Below are positions 8,665-15,066 of a stretch of DNA of 56,335 nt, piece after piece (positions within the stretch are counted from its first letter, which is position 1; the number at the start of each line of letters is the position of its first letter). Under the pieces are notes generated by a model. That model was not told where the DNA came from. It worked only from the letters and a program-made list of their open reading frames with translations, and did no database searches. The position numbers were made by a program, and so were the translations under genes. The DNA comes from Scatocola faecipullorum (GTDB taxonomy: Bacteria; Pseudomonadota; Alphaproteobacteria; RF32; CAG-239), in assembly GCA_018714685.1 (NCBI GenBank), contig DVNC01000051.1, positions 1-56,335 of the forward strand. Reading direction: 5' to 3'.

Positions 8665-8693
8665 TTGACTTAAATTTTATAAATCGTTATATT
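8665..8693 (+). promoter_or_regulatory. Sigma70 promoter of tRNA-Arg
   Basis: TTGACT and TATATT spaced exactly 17 bases; the tRNA begins 44 bases after the -10 box. Confidence 0.75.
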
Positions 8694-8736
8694 CTCGTCC
8701 AGAGCGGCGGTTTTGCTGCTTTTTGATTAATCAGAT

Positions 8737-8813
8737 GCGCCCTTAGCTCAGCTGGATAGAGCAACAGCCTTCTAAGCTGTGGGTCAGACGTTCGAATCGT
8801 CTAGGGCGCGCCA
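8737..8813 (+). tRNA. tRNA-Arg (TCT)
   Basis: 77 bases with acceptor stem GCGCCCT / AGGGCGC, D-arm GCTC...GAGC, anticodon stem ACAGC/GCTGT enclosing loop CTTCTAA (anticodon TCT), T-arm CAGACGTTCGAATCGTCT and encoded CCA. A promoter lies upstream and a hairpin terminator directly downstream. Confidence 0.96.
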
Positions 8814-8814
8814 T

Positions 8815-8845
8815 AAAAAAACTCCCCTGATGGGGAGTTTTTTTT
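8815..8845 (+). terminator. Terminator after tRNA-Arg
   Basis: Stem AAAAACTCCCC / GGGGAGTTTTT with loop TGAT and a long T-run, right after the tRNA CCA. Confidence 0.85.
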
Positions 8846-8924
8846 ATGGTGCGGTGAGAGTTTGTTAATGAGCGTTTGAGCGACAGCGAAATAAGCGAAT
8901 GTTACAAACCGAACGACTGACGCG
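8823..8924 (+). repeat. Direct repeat R2, copy 1 (tRNA-Arg downstream flank)
   Basis: About 102 bases covering half of the terminator stem and the following GTGAGAGTTTGTTAATGAGCG ... GACTGACGCG segment. It recurs almost unchanged at 8965-9065. Antisense reading gives a repeated peptide, which I take as a by-product and not a gene. Confidence 0.85.
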
Positions 8925-8964
8925 GAGTTAAACCGCAAAGCGGTTGTTACGAGCGGCACGCCAT

Positions 8965-9065
8965 TCCCCTGATGGGGAGTTTTTTTATGGCGCGGTGAGA
9001 GTTTGTTAATGAGCGTTTGAGCGACAGCGAAATAAGCGAATGTTACAAACCGAACGACTGACGCG
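8965..9065 (+). repeat. Direct repeat R2, copy 2
   Basis: Second copy of the tRNA-Arg downstream flank, preceded by CGCCA, as if the tRNA 3' end had also been partly copied. It includes a working-looking CCCCTGATGGGG terminator hairpin. Nothing else is seen between the two copies apart from about 40 bases of unrelated sequence. Confidence 0.85.
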
Positions 9066-9076
9066 TATTTCATCTC

Positions 9077-9105
9077 TTGACAAATCGGGAGAAGGGGAAT
9101 ATAGA
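9077..9105 (+). promoter_or_regulatory. Strong sigma70 promoter with no ORF downstream
   Basis: TTGACA and TATAGA spaced 17 bases. No convincing coding sequence follows on this strand before a terminator about 210 bases on. Confidence 0.6.
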
Positions 9106-9111
9106 CATTTC

Positions 9112-9357
9112 AAATTTAGATTATTTAATTAATCATTGTGTGAATTAACCGAATTGTTTAACCCTTTAAATTGTTAAGACTATGTTGCTGACAATTTTTG
9201 TAAACGGCGTTTTGGTCTTTGCTCTCTAAATTTATGAGTGCGGATTGTACCGGTTAAATTTATTTAAAGGAGCCGTCTCCTTTAGTCTTCATTGAAAGAC
9301 AAGCTTTAAAAGAGAAAACAGCGCCTGATAGCCAAAGGTTATCCGCGCTGTTTTTTT
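9112..9357 (+). ncRNA. Candidate non-coding RNA
   Basis: The 245 bases between a good promoter (9077-9105) and a strong hairpin terminator (9315-9357) hold no plausible gene; the longest reading is a 15-codon hydrophobic ORF at about 9183 without a ribosome-binding site. The 3' half forms small hairpins: AAAGGAG/CTCCTTT (about 9267-9284) and GTCTT/AAGAC just after it. It does not match tmRNA, SRP RNA, RNase P or 6S RNA features that I can recognise. The terminator is shared with the convergent DUF1796 gene, so it may exist for that gene alone. Confidence 0.3.
9315..9357 (+). terminator. Bidirectional terminator
   Basis: A long hairpin: AAAACAGCGC / GCGCTGTTTT with an inner GATAGCC / GGTTATC stem and AAA loop, followed by seven T on the plus strand. 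It lies immediately beyond the minus-strand stop at 9356. Confidence 0.75.
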
Positions 9358-10255
9358 ATTGCATTTCGGCGAGGATTTTGATGACTTCGCCAATAAAAAG
9401 CTGCTCAAATTTCAGTCCGGTTTTTTTATAGCGGCATTCAGGCTGGTGCCAGACGTAGGGCTGCGGCAACCATGGGCAGGAAAAGAGTTTGATTTCCGGG
9501 AGAAGATTGGTTGCGGCGGATAATTTGCCGGAGGTATCAACGATCATCAGCCGAAAACCTCTTTTGCCGCGCGCAGTTTGCAATGTTTTATACATACGAT
9601 TATACAATTGTTCTGTTTCGTTGATGTCTGCGGGAGCCAGCATCGGATTGAAATGGCTGATGAACAGTGCCGGTCTGGTGTCTTGATATAAAATTTGCCG
9701 CAGGTTGTTAATTCGGCCGGCAAAGCGTTCGGTGACAATGCTGCGGGATGTTTCGGTGCAGTCGTCTTCATGACAGTAAACGATTTCATCATCTGCAAGC
9801 CACCAGCTTTTAAGCTGTTTGTTGTAAGCCAGAGAGTTGAAATAGCCTTTGAAATCGTTTTCCAAATATTTGACAACGGCGGGCAGGGGATTGTCACTGA
9901 GGTCGAAAGGGCACCCTTTTTCACCTTGTTTTTTACGCGGCTTAATGCCCCACAGCGTTGGAATCGTGCGGGAAAAACAATCGCAGCCGAGGGAAACGAT
10001 TTTATAGCCGTAAATATTTTTTTCGTGTTGGGCGGCCAGAAATTGTTGCCGGCGTTTTTCGAAAACGTGTTTTTCCCAAAGTGTTTCGGGAGCAGGCCCC
10101 ATTCCCAGAAGATGTCTGAGACGGCGCTTGGTCTGGTGACGGAGAACGGACGGAAAAATCCAGAAAGTCAGAATTTTGACGAGGTGTTTTTTCAGTATTT
10201 CGGCAGAGCTCGGCACCGGCGGGTTAAAAGCATGGGCGTAACGTTCCAGATACAT
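9356..10255 (-). CDS. DUF1796 putative papain-like cysteine peptidase
   Basis: A 299-residue protein with the DUF1796 core: SLGCDCFSRT near residue 88 (the cysteine is the presumed nucleophile), GIKPRKKQGEKGCPFDLSDN, then LPAVVKYLENDFKGYF, and a later 'RPALFISHFNP' strand. A positively charged N-terminal region of about 85 residues precedes it. No signal peptide is evident. A paralogue of about 265 residues lies at 44283-45080 with the same block (SLGTNCFPRM, PFDLSVHPLPVVVKYLKNHF). The family is often found among glycosyltransferase or polysaccharide genes; its substrate is unknown. This copy is preceded by a promoter and leader that closely match those of the UDP-sugar operon at 37.9 kb, which suggests shared control. 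Start ATG at 10255 follows AAAGGAA. Confidence 0.75.
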   Translation of the reverse strand: MYLERYAHAFNPPVPSSAEILKKHLVKILTFWIFPSVLRHQTKRRLRHLLGMGPAPETLWEKHVFEKRRQQFLAAQHEKNIYGYKIVSLGCDCFSRTIPTLWGIKPRKKQGEKGCPFDLSDNPLPAVVKYLENDFKGYFNSLAYNKQLKSWWLADDEIVYCHEDDCTETSRSIVTERFAGRINNLRQILYQDTRPALFISHFNPMLAPADINETEQLYNRMYKTLQTARGKRGFRLMIVDTSGKLSAATNLLPEIKLFSCPWLPQPYVWHQPECRYKKTGLKFEQLFIGEVIKILAEMQ

Positions 10256-10278
10256 TGTATTTCCTTTAAAAATAAAGC

Positions 10279-10406
10279 ATCGGGAAGGTGAACGGTTATA
10301 GGAATAACTCTGCGGCCTTTAAGCTTCGGCTCTGGACATAACCGCAGCATCCCGATAGGTTTACTGATATTGGACATATAATATATCAGCTTTAAGATAA
10401 TATCAA
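10279..10406 (-). promoter_or_regulatory. Promoter plus structured leader L1 (shared with the UDP-sugar operon)
   Basis: On the minus strand: -35 TTGATA (10406-10401), 17 bases, -10 TATTAT (10383-10378), then ATGTCCAA, a second TATGTCCAGA (10340-10331), TTAAAGG, GAGT, CCGTTCA and CTTCCCG. The same blocks in the same order occur at 37888-37996. Possible stems: ATCGGGA (10356-10350) with TCCCGAT (10285-10279); CTGCGG with CCGCAG around the TGTCCAGA loop; GTTAT with ATAAC. The leader ends about 25 bases before the DUF1796 ATG. Confidence 0.65.
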
Positions 10407-10424
10407 TATATAAAATTCAAAAAC

Positions 10425-10456
10425 GAAAAAAACGCAGCCAAGGAAGGGCTGCGTTT
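10425..10456 (-). terminator. Terminator of the Cys-rich small protein gene
   Basis: Stem AAACGCAGCC / GGCTGCGTTT with a T-run on the minus strand, 15 bases beyond the stop at 10471. Confidence 0.75.
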
Positions 10457-10470
10457 GGGAAAAAGTGGAA

Positions 10471-10731
10471 TTATTTGCAGCTTTTGACGGTGTCGTAGAT
10501 TTTTCTGAAAGCTTCGGCTACGCCTTCGGCAGTATAGGTTCGGCCTTCAATCAGGGTGCGGCAGAGTTCAAAAGCAATTTCCTTATTCTGGTTGCCGCAG
10601 CAGCCGCAGTCACATTCATATCCGCAAGTGCAGGGCTTGCCTTCCTGACATCCGCAAGTGCAGGTTTCGTCGCAATGGCACTGTTTGCTTTCATTTTCAC
10701 AGCCGCAGCCGCAAGTTCCGTGTTTTGACAT
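10471..10731 (-). CDS. CxC-rich metallothionein-like small protein
   Basis: An 86-residue protein. The first 45 residues hold 14 cysteines, mostly as CxC pairs (CGCGC, CHC, CTCGC, CTC, CDCGCC), a pattern that suggests metal or cluster binding. Residues 48-86 form a separate, probably helical part (EIAFELCRTLIEGRTYTAEG...) with two more cysteines. Start ATG at 10731 has AAGGAG 5-6 bases upstream, a promoter at 10764-10793 and a terminator, so it is a real single-gene transcript. I do not recognise the C-terminal domain. A similar CxC-rich head is fused to the peroxiredoxin at 12884-13777. Role in metal handling or redox defence is inference. Confidence 0.8.
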   Translation of the reverse strand: MSKHGTCGCGCENESKQCHCDETCTCGCQEGKPCTCGYECDCGCCGNQNKEIAFELCRTLIEGRTYTAEGVAEAFRKIYDTVKSCK

Positions 10732-10763
10732 TTTTATCTCCTTTTTTCATCTTTATATATGAC

Positions 10764-10793
10764 AATATAGTGTCGGCGGCGAATGCTTGTCAA
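10764..10793 (-). promoter_or_regulatory. Promoter of the Cys-rich protein gene
   Basis: On the minus strand TTGACA (10793-10788) and TATATT (10769-10764) are spaced 18 bases; the ATG follows about 33 bases later. Confidence 0.65.
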
Positions 10794-10859
10794 TAAAAAT
10801 GAGACTCTTAATTAAAAGTTGTAAGAGACGTCTTGTGCTAAATTTTTAATGTTTTTTTT

Positions 10860-11052
10860 GCTTGCTTTCTGCAAAAATATCTTATAACGTTTAATCAGTC
10901 GTCAGGCAGAAATACTGACGATGGATGCTCCCGGAGCGGAATCACGCTGCACTGTTGTATCACGGATGTGTGTTTACGGGCCTATTCAGGTGCATTGGTT
11001 CAACTCTCGCCAGAAAAGCTGTTTGTATTAACTAAATGGAGAGAAGACTATC
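10860..11052 (+). other. Intergenic region and probable long 5' leader of the outer-membrane protein gene
   Basis: No gene seen. A TATAAC box near 10882 could be a -10 element but has no well-spaced -35. The region contains a CGTCAG/CTGACG hairpin at about 10900-10921 and a GGAGAG ribosome-binding site just before the ATG. A leader of about 160 bases, as for some porin mRNAs, is possible. Confidence 0.35.
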
Positions 11053-11736
11053 ATGAAAAAACTTTTATTGCTTGCAGGTGTTGCCTGTGTTTTATCTTAT
11101 TCTCAGGCCAATGCTTTGGAATATACCCCTTATGTTTCAGGTAAGTTAGCCTATTCCCGGATGAAAAATGACGTTAAAATCAGAAGCTATGACACTGATG
11201 AAGTTTATACGGAAAAGTTTGACATCAAAGATTGGAACTATGGCGTTTCGGTTGCCGCCGGTGTTGAACTTCCGCTGTGCAACGGCGATGCAATCCGGAC
11301 GGAATTGGAATACAGCTATCGTGACGGAGCTGGAAAAACCAAGAAATATTTTGACGAGGGCGACATTGCCTCAAACAAAATGAGCGTCCGCAATCAGAAT
11401 GTGATGTTGAACGCTTATTATGACTTTAATACCGGAACCAAATTTACGCCTTATGTCGGCGGCGGTATCGGTTTGGCTCACCTGAAAGCAAGCAGTAAAT
11501 TTGCCGGAACCGACGGTGCAGATTACGCAGCCGGAAAAATTAAGGAATCCAGCAATAATTTTGCCTGGAATCTGGCTGCCGGCGTCGGTTATGAAGTCAA
11601 CAGCAATATAACGGTCGATTTGGGTTACCGTTATGTTGACAACGGTGATTTGACCAAGACGATGTACACCGGAGATCGTTTCAAAGTCGAATCCGAAGCA
11701 CATGAAATTCTTTTAGGCGCCAGATTCAGTTTTTAG
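11053..11736 (+). CDS. Outer-membrane beta-barrel protein
   Basis: A 227-residue exported protein. Signal peptide MKKLLLLAGVACVLSYSQANA with cleavage after ANA. The mature part alternates polar and hydrophobic residues as in an 8-strand barrel: YVSGKLAYSRM, NYGVSVAAGVELPL, TPYVGGGIGLAHL, NFAWNLAAGVGYEVN, VDLGYRYVDNGDL, and a last strand ending HEILLGARFSF with the C-terminal phenylalanine expected for BAM-dependent insertion. It belongs to the OmpA-like/porin-like small barrel group (opacity/Omp25 type). Function could be structural or adhesive; not determinable. GGAGAG lies about 10 bases before the ATG. Confidence 0.85.
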   Translation: MKKLLLLAGVACVLSYSQANALEYTPYVSGKLAYSRMKNDVKIRSYDTDEVYTEKFDIKDWNYGVSVAAGVELPLCNGDAIRTELEYSYRDGAGKTKKYFDEGDIASNKMSVRNQNVMLNAYYDFNTGTKFTPYVGGGIGLAHLKASSKFAGTDGADYAAGKIKESSNNFAWNLAAGVGYEVNSNITVDLGYRYVDNGDLTKTMYTGDRFKVESEAHEILLGARFSF

Positions 11737-11749
11737 ACTGTCTCAGATA

Positions 11750-11785
11750 AAACGAAAGGCCGGAGTTGAACTTCGGCCTTTCGTT
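11750..11785 (+). terminator. Bidirectional terminator between omp and trxB
   Basis: Stem AAACGAAAGGCCG / CGGCCTTTCGTTT lying between two convergent genes. Confidence 0.75.
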
Positions 11786-11802
11786 TGTCAGTCGGGAACG
11801 GT

Positions 11803-12768
11803 TCAGACGGCAGAAGCCGCATTTTCATCGTTCAGCGCAGCAATGTAACGCTCGGCTTCAAGGCTGGCATGACAGCCGTTTCCGGCGGCAATAACCGCCT
11901 GGCGGAATTTTCCGGACTGGACGTCTCCGGCGGCGAAAACGCCTTCAACGCTGGTTTGGCAGCTGTCGGGTTTGGTTATGATGTAGCCTTCGGGATCCAT
12001 GTCAATTTGGCCTTTGAATATATCGGTATTGGGGTGGTGCCCGATGGCGATGAACAGGCCTTCGACGGGGAGTTCTTTAACGGCATCGGTTTTAACATTC
12101 TTGACTTTAACCCCGGTGACGCCGAGCGGATTTTCGGTTCCGACGACTTCTTCGACAACGGAATCCCATTCAACGTTGATTTTGCGGTTGTTCATCAGAC
12201 GTTCCTGCATGATTTTATCGGCGCGGAGACTGTCGCGGCGGTGAATGAGGGTAACGCTGTTGGCAAAATTGGTGAGGTAGATAGCCTCTTCAACGGCCGT
12301 GTTTCCGCCGCCGACAACGGCAACGTCACGTCCGCGGTAGAAAAAGCCGTCACAGGTGGCACAGCCGGAAACGCCGAAACCGCGGAATTTTTCCTCGGAG
12401 GGAAGCCCCAGCCAACGGGCGGAGGCGCCGGTAGCGATGATAACCGTGTCGCCGACGAAAAGGTTATGATTTTCCGAATTGCATTCGAAGGGACGGCGCT
12501 TGAAATCAACTTCGGTAATCCGGTCTTCGACAATTTCTACTCCGAGTTTGAGAGCCTGTTGGCGCATGTCTTCCATAAGTTGGGTTCCGGCAACCGGGGT
12601 CGGAAAACCGGGGAAGTTTTCAACGTCGGTCGTGATTGTCAGCTGTCCGCCGGGCTGGGGACCGGAGACTATGGTTGCCGACAGTCCGGCTCTTGCTGCG
12701 TAAATGCCGGCGGTATAACCGGCCGGGCCGGAACCGATGATAAGAATTTTACTTTTGTATTCAGCCAT
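11803..12768 (-). CDS. trxB: Thioredoxin reductase
   Basis: A 321-residue FAD flavoenzyme that reduces thioredoxin with NADPH. FAD-binding GSGPAGYTAGIYAARA at residues 12-27, redox centre CATC at about residue 137, NADP-binding GGGNTAVEEA, and C-terminal FAD motif GVFAAGDVQ. Length and order are standard. It lies 115 bases downstream of the cysteine-rich peroxiredoxin on the same strand, which makes functional coupling (reductant supply to a thiol peroxidase) plausible, though no second promoter was excluded. Start ATG at 12768 follows AGGAAAGAAAGA. Confidence 0.96.
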   Translation of the reverse strand: MAEYKSKILIIGSGPAGYTAGIYAARAGLSATIVSGPQPGGQLTITTDVENFPGFPTPVAGTQLMEDMRQQALKLGVEIVEDRITEVDFKRRPFECNSENHNLFVGDTVIIATGASARWLGLPSEEKFRGFGVSGCATCDGFFYRGRDVAVVGGGNTAVEEAIYLTNFANSVTLIHRRDSLRADKIMQERLMNNRKINVEWDSVVEEVVGTENPLGVTGVKVKNVKTDAVKELPVEGLFIAIGHHPNTDIFKGQIDMDPEGYIITKPDSCQTSVEGVFAAGDVQSGKFRQAVIAAGNGCHASLEAERYIAALNDENAASAV

Positions 12769-12883
12769 TTCTTTCTTTCCTGTTTATTTATGTTTTACAT
12801 AAAATAGGACTTATCTTCCGGCTTGGCAAGAGACAAGCTGTTTTTTGCAAAGAAAAAGAGCGGCGCTGTTCGATCGGTGTTTT

Positions 12884-13777
12884 TCAGAGTTTTTCGAGAT
12901 TTTTGTTAAGAAAGTCGGCAATTCCCTGCGGCGAAGGGCTGATGGCTTCGTCTCCCTGATGCCAGTTGGCCGGGCAAACGTCTCCGTTCTGTTCATAGAA
13001 CTGAAGAGCATCAATAATGCGCAGCGTTTCGTCGACATCGCGTCCGAGCGGAAGGTCGTTGACAATCTGGTGGCGGACGATGCCCTGCCGGTCAATCAGG
13101 AAAGAAGCGCGGAGCGCGACGCCGTCTTCGCTCAGTACGCCGTATGTAAACGAGATGTCTTTATTGAGGTCGGAGACCAGCGGATAATCCAGCGGGCCGA
13201 CGCCTCCGTCCTGCGGCGCCATTTTTTTCCAGGCGAGGTGCGCATGGGGCGAATCGACACTGATACCCAGCAATTTGACGCCGCGTTTTTCAAATTCGTT
13301 CAGGCGGCGGTTAAAGGCAATCAGTTCGGAAGGGCAGACAAAAGTGAAATCGGCAGGATAAAACAGGAGCAGTCCGTAGGAGCCGTCGAGATAGCTGTCG
13401 ATGTCAAACTCATTGACAATCGTGTTGTCGGGCATTACCGCCGGAACAACAAAATCCGGCGCCAGATCGCGAACCAGAACGGAGCTGCAATGGCAGTTTT
13501 CATCATTGTGAATATTGTTTCCTTCTGCCGGAAGTTCAAGGTTTTCGACAATCAGATTTTGGCAGTGCAGCGTGTCGCAAATAAGATTTTCACATTCGCA
13601 GCAGTCGGCGTCGTCATTATCTTCACAGGAAAAGTTTTCGTCTTCGTCGCCGCAGCGGCAGTCAAAATCGTGAGGCATATTGTTGGGAAAAGTGCAGCCG
13701 CAGTTGTCGTCTTCCCGGCAGTCGCATTTGTTTTCATAATCATAGCCGTAGGTGCAGTTTTCGTTGGTGTCGCTCAT
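12884..13777 (-). CDS. 2-Cys peroxiredoxin with a cysteine-rich N-terminal extension
   Basis: A 297-residue protein. Residues about 104-297 are a typical AhpC/Prx1 peroxidase: peroxidatic cysteine in DFTFVCPSE (about 147), GISVDSPHAHLAW, and resolving cysteine in GDVCPANW (about 267). It reduces hydroperoxides using thiol donors. In front is an unusual head of about 100 residues with 15 cysteines (8, 18, 20, 26, 28, 40, 42, 51, 59, 60, 62, 67, 72, 95, 97) set in acidic sequence, many as CxC. Ordinary family members are about 190 residues. The start at 13777 has GAGGAGA upstream and no internal start would restore a normal N-terminus with a better site. The head may bind metal, Fe-S or act as a thiol relay. 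The neighbour trxB could supply electrons. The stand-alone CxC protein at 10471 is similar in style. Confidence 0.9.
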   Translation of the reverse strand: MSDTNENCTYGYDYENKCDCREDDNCGCTFPNNMPHDFDCRCGDEDENFSCEDNDDADCCECENLICDTLHCQNLIVENLELPAEGNNIHNDENCHCSSVLVRDLAPDFVVPAVMPDNTIVNEFDIDSYLDGSYGLLLFYPADFTFVCPSELIAFNRRLNEFEKRGVKLLGISVDSPHAHLAWKKMAPQDGGVGPLDYPLVSDLNKDISFTYGVLSEDGVALRASFLIDRQGIVRHQIVNDLPLGRDVDETLRIIDALQFYEQNGDVCPANWHQGDEAISPSPQGIADFLNKNLEKL

Positions 13778-13798
13778 GGAAATCTCCTCATCGTGTAA

Positions 13799-13829
13799 AA
13801 TTAAAGCCGGTGTTAAACCGGCTTTAATA
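13799..13829 (-). terminator. Terminator of greA
   Basis: Perfect stem ATTAAAGCCGG / CCGGCTTTAAT between greA and the peroxiredoxin gene. Confidence 0.75.
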
Positions 13830-13858
13830 TATGAACGATGTCGGAAATTCCAAGGCGT

Positions 13859-14332
13859 TTATTGATAAATAACGTCTATGATTTCAAAAGATTTGCGGCC
13901 GCCCGGCGCCGAAAATTCGGCGATGTCTCCCGCTTCTTTGCCGATGAGGGCTTTGGCGAGAGGGGAAGACAGCGAAATCAGGTTCTTTTCAATGTCGGCT
14001 TCATAATCGCCGACAATCTGATATTTTTTCTCTTCTTCGGTATCTTCGTCAACAACGACAACGGTTGCACCAAAGCGGATAACGTCGCTTTTGGTTTGAG
14101 CAGGATCAATTACCTGAGCGCGGCTGATAACGGCTTCAAGTTCCTGAATGCGGCCTTCGATGAAGCTTTGTTTTTCCTTGGCGGCGGAGTATTCCGCATT
14201 CTCGGACAAATCACCGTGGGAACGGGCCTCGGCAATTGCGGCGATAATGTTGGGGCGTTCAACGCCTTTTAAATTTTTTAATTCTGCTTCCAGCGCAATG
14301 AAACCATTCTTGGTTAATGGGAATTTATCCAT
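13859..14332 (-). CDS. greA: Transcription elongation factor GreA
   Basis: A 157-residue factor that rescues backtracked RNA polymerase by stimulating transcript cleavage. The N-terminal coiled coil carries the acidic tip (GDLSENAEYSAAKE, residues about 40-53) and the C-terminal FKBP-like domain includes PLAKALIGKEAGDIAEFSAP. Length is standard. The ATG at 14332 has CGGAGGG upstream. A promoter is visible at 14429-14456 and a terminator follows, so it is probably transcribed alone. Confidence 0.96.
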   Translation of the reverse strand: MDKFPLTKNGFIALEAELKNLKGVERPNIIAAIAEARSHGDLSENAEYSAAKEKQSFIEGRIQELEAVISRAQVIDPAQTKSDVIRFGATVVVVDEDTEEEKKYQIVGDYEADIEKNLISLSSPLAKALIGKEAGDIAEFSAPGGRKSFEIIDVIYQ

Positions 14333-14428
14333 TTTAACCCTCCGAAAAATCCTACAAAAGTTAGAAAAATTAGACTGCGAAAGGATAAAAATCCGTTCAC
14401 AGCCCTTATGTGTTTGCGTATTTATTCA

Positions 14429-14456
14429 TATATATCACAAATTTTAAGAACTGCAA
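14429..14456 (-). promoter_or_regulatory. Promoter of greA
   Basis: On the minus strand TTGCAG (14456-14451) and TATATA (14434-14429), spacing 16, giving a leader of about 90 bases. Confidence 0.45.
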
Positions 14457-14585
14457 GCCTTTTTAACGGGGACAGTGCGGAACTTTTAAAAACTTGTCAG
14501 GGAAAATTAAAAAGTCTGTACAAACGGCTGAATTGTGGTAATTTGTATGAGGTATTAAAACTTATTGCTATTGAGGAGACTGGAG

Positions 14586-15041
14586 TTGAAAAAAGTTTAC
14601 TTTACATCACTGGTTCTGGGGGCGATGCTGGTGTCCGCCAACGCTTTTGCCGTGGACAGCACCGGGTGCGGTTTGGGTTCTATGGCCTGGCGCGGACAGA
14701 AGGGCATCGGGCCGCAGGTTTTGGCGGTAACGACCAACGGATCATTTTCAAATCAGACTTTCGGCATTACTTTCGGTACTTCCGGCTGCGATCCGGAGGG
14801 ACGGGTTACCGGCGGAACGCAGAAAATGGTGTTGGCCTTTATTGAAAACAATATGGAACAATATGCGCTGGACGCTTCCCGCGGCAGCGGCGAGACGATT
14901 GATACGCTGGCCGGTATCCTGAACATGGATAAAAGTGTTTTAGGCGCCAAGTCTCAGCAGAATTTTGCCGTTCTTTTCCCTGATGAAAATGTTCAGGCTG
15001 TTGACGTTACTTTGTCTTTGTTTGAAATTTTGAAAGCTTAG
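14586..15041 (+). CDS. DUF3015 exported protein
   Basis: A 151-residue protein with a signal peptide (LKKVYFTSLVLGAMLVSANA, cleavage near AFA) and the DUF3015 pattern in the mature part: TGCGLGSMAWRGQKG, NGSFSNQTFGITFGTSGC, with two conserved cysteines likely forming a disulphide, then an acidic alpha-helical region. The start is read as TTG at 14586 because GAGGAGA lies 6 bases upstream and there is no in-frame ATG near the signal peptide. The next gene (DUF4105) begins 25 bases after the stop. Periplasmic or outer-envelope location is likely; function unknown. The family is often encoded next to DUF4105 genes, as here. Confidence 0.85.
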   Translation: MKKVYFTSLVLGAMLVSANAFAVDSTGCGLGSMAWRGQKGIGPQVLAVTTNGSFSNQTFGITFGTSGCDPEGRVTGGTQKMVLAFIENNMEQYALDASRGSGETIDTLAGILNMDKSVLGAKSQQNFAVLFPDENVQAVDVTLSLFEILKA

Positions 15042-15066
15042 TACGGTTTTATTGACGGGGCGGAAA

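Noticed and set aside
8801..9073. 90-codon minus-strand ORF with an internal peptide repeat
   Set aside because: The peptide repeat mirrors the duplicated DNA downstream of tRNA-Arg. No ribosome-binding site and it overlaps the tRNA end and two terminators.
9112..9357. tmRNA, 6S RNA, SRP RNA or RNase P RNA
   Set aside because: No CCA/T-arm, tag reading frame, SRP tetraloop motif or RNase P core was found in this segment, so only a generic candidate RNA is listed.
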